A stretch of 17,848 nucleotides of DNA. Origin: Bacillota bacterium (lineage in GTDB: Bacteria; Bacillota; Sulfobacillia; JAJZIM01; JAJZBP01). The stretch is taken from NCBI GenBank assembly GCA_021798855.1, contig JAJZBP010000016.1, positions 1 through 17,848 on the forward strand. Direction: 5' to 3'. The translations under genes were made by a program, and so were the position numbers. The notes under the pieces were generated by a model. That model saw only the letters and a program-made list of their open reading frames with translations, ran no database searches and was not told the DNA's origin. Below, piece after piece: positions 17,535 through 17,848 of the stretch. Position 1 is the stretch's first letter. Each line of letters starts with the position of its first letter.

Positions 17535-17840
17535 ATGCGCTCGCAGATTATCCCTGATATGCAGGCTATACGGAGTTTTTGCGACTCCAATGAAATAGAG
17601 GAAATGGCACTGTTTGGGTCAGTGACACGCCAGGATTTCAGCCCAACAAGTGACGTGGGCGTGCTTATCCGATTCAGCCCGCAAAAACGCCCGACTCTTT
17701 TTGACATCTGCCGAATCGAAAGCGAATTGGAAGATTTCTTCCAGGGGCGCAGAATCGACCTGCACACCATAAAAGAAATCCACCCAAAATTGCAGCCAAA
17801 AATTTTAGCAGAACGGGAGATCCTATATGGCAGCGCCTAG
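17535..17840 (+). CDS. mntA: MNT-family nucleotidyltransferase antitoxin (MntA-like)
   Basis: Minimal nucleotidyltransferase that in HEPN/MNT pairs neutralises the HepT RNase, in characterised cases by AMPylating it. Starts MRSQIIPDMQAIRSFCDSNE; the signature MALFGSVTRQDFSPTSDVGVLIRF has GS at 28-29 and D40, and a later Asp in RRIDLHT (D75). The second Asp of the family's DxD is Gly here (D40-V-G42), so catalysis may be weakened. ATG 17535 has AAGGAGG at a good distance (eight bases), while ATG 17529 is too near it. It overlaps the next gene by 14 bases. Confidence 0.8.
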   Translation: MRSQIIPDMQAIRSFCDSNEIEEMALFGSVTRQDFSPTSDVGVLIRFSPQKRPTLFDICRIESELEDFFQGRRIDLHTIKEIHPKLQPKILAEREILYGSA

Positions 17841-17848
17841 AGACAACG
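17827..17848 (+). CDS. hepT: Start of the partner gene, probably HepT (HEPN toxin), truncated by the window
   Basis: ATG 17827, with GGGAGA six bases upstream, overlaps the end of mntA and encodes MAAPRDN before the window ends. HepT proteins often begin with a similar short, basic sequence and follow MntA with an overlapping start. Seven residues cannot prove identity; the call rests on position. Confidence 0.45.

Noticed and set aside
1..17848. CRISPR array, tRNA or rRNA genes
   Set aside because: No regularly spaced repeats of CRISPR size and no cloverleaf or rRNA-like sequence were seen by reading; only the short repeats listed above.

Overview
The window looks like a GC-rich Gram-positive (Clostridia-like, perhaps Peptococcaceae/Moorella-type) mobile replicon, most likely a phage-plasmid, prophage or plasmid. 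The reasons are very strong AAGGAGG-type ribosome sites before nearly every gene, use of GTG and TTG starts, and tightly packed small ORFs with ATGA-type overlaps. A RuvC-like resolvase and an SbcD/SbcC pair sit among many small cysteine-rich proteins, and there is an actin-type (ParM) partition locus. The taxonomic placement is inference; no ribosomal or core gene is present.

Region 1 (1-7104, all rightward) is a phage-early-like operon. It runs from a partial gene through small ORFs, a RuvC-type resolvase, small zinc proteins, three tandem paralogous small ORFs, SbcD, a patch of decayed genes and a terminator (about 3640-4270), more small ORFs, and SbcC. SbcC and SbcD probably work together as an end-processing nuclease beside the resolvase.

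Region 2 (7132-8709) is a small gene split by a TnpB-only IS200/IS605-like element. The host reading frame can be rebuilt across the insertion, and the right end should encode the TnpB guide RNA (omega-RNA/reRNA).

Region 3 (8706-11537) is another run of small rightward ORFs. Most encode putative zinc-binding proteins with CxxC pairs, and there is one P-loop kinase-like protein and one small membrane protein.

Region 4 (11556-13052) is an isolated unit and the most unusual part of the window. A good sigma-A promoter overlaps a palindromic operator and drives a 467-aa fusion of a ribbon-helix-helix DNA-binding domain to an ApgM-type cofactor-independent phosphoglycerate mutase (alkaline phosphatase superfamily). 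It ends in a strong terminator.

Region 5 (13077-14963, leftward) carries a winged-helix regulator, a small ORF, ParM and a ParR-like adaptor. They are expressed from a TTGACA/TACAAT promoter flanked by a 17-bp inverted repeat, which is probably the regulator's operator.

Region 6 (15039-17848, rightward) has a small cysteine protein and a DNA adenine methylase gene destroyed by two frameshifts and a second, unrelated TnpB element with clear hairpin ends. It finishes with the start of a MntA/HepT (MNT/HEPN) toxin-antitoxin pair behind its own promoter.

No tRNA, rRNA or CRISPR array was seen.
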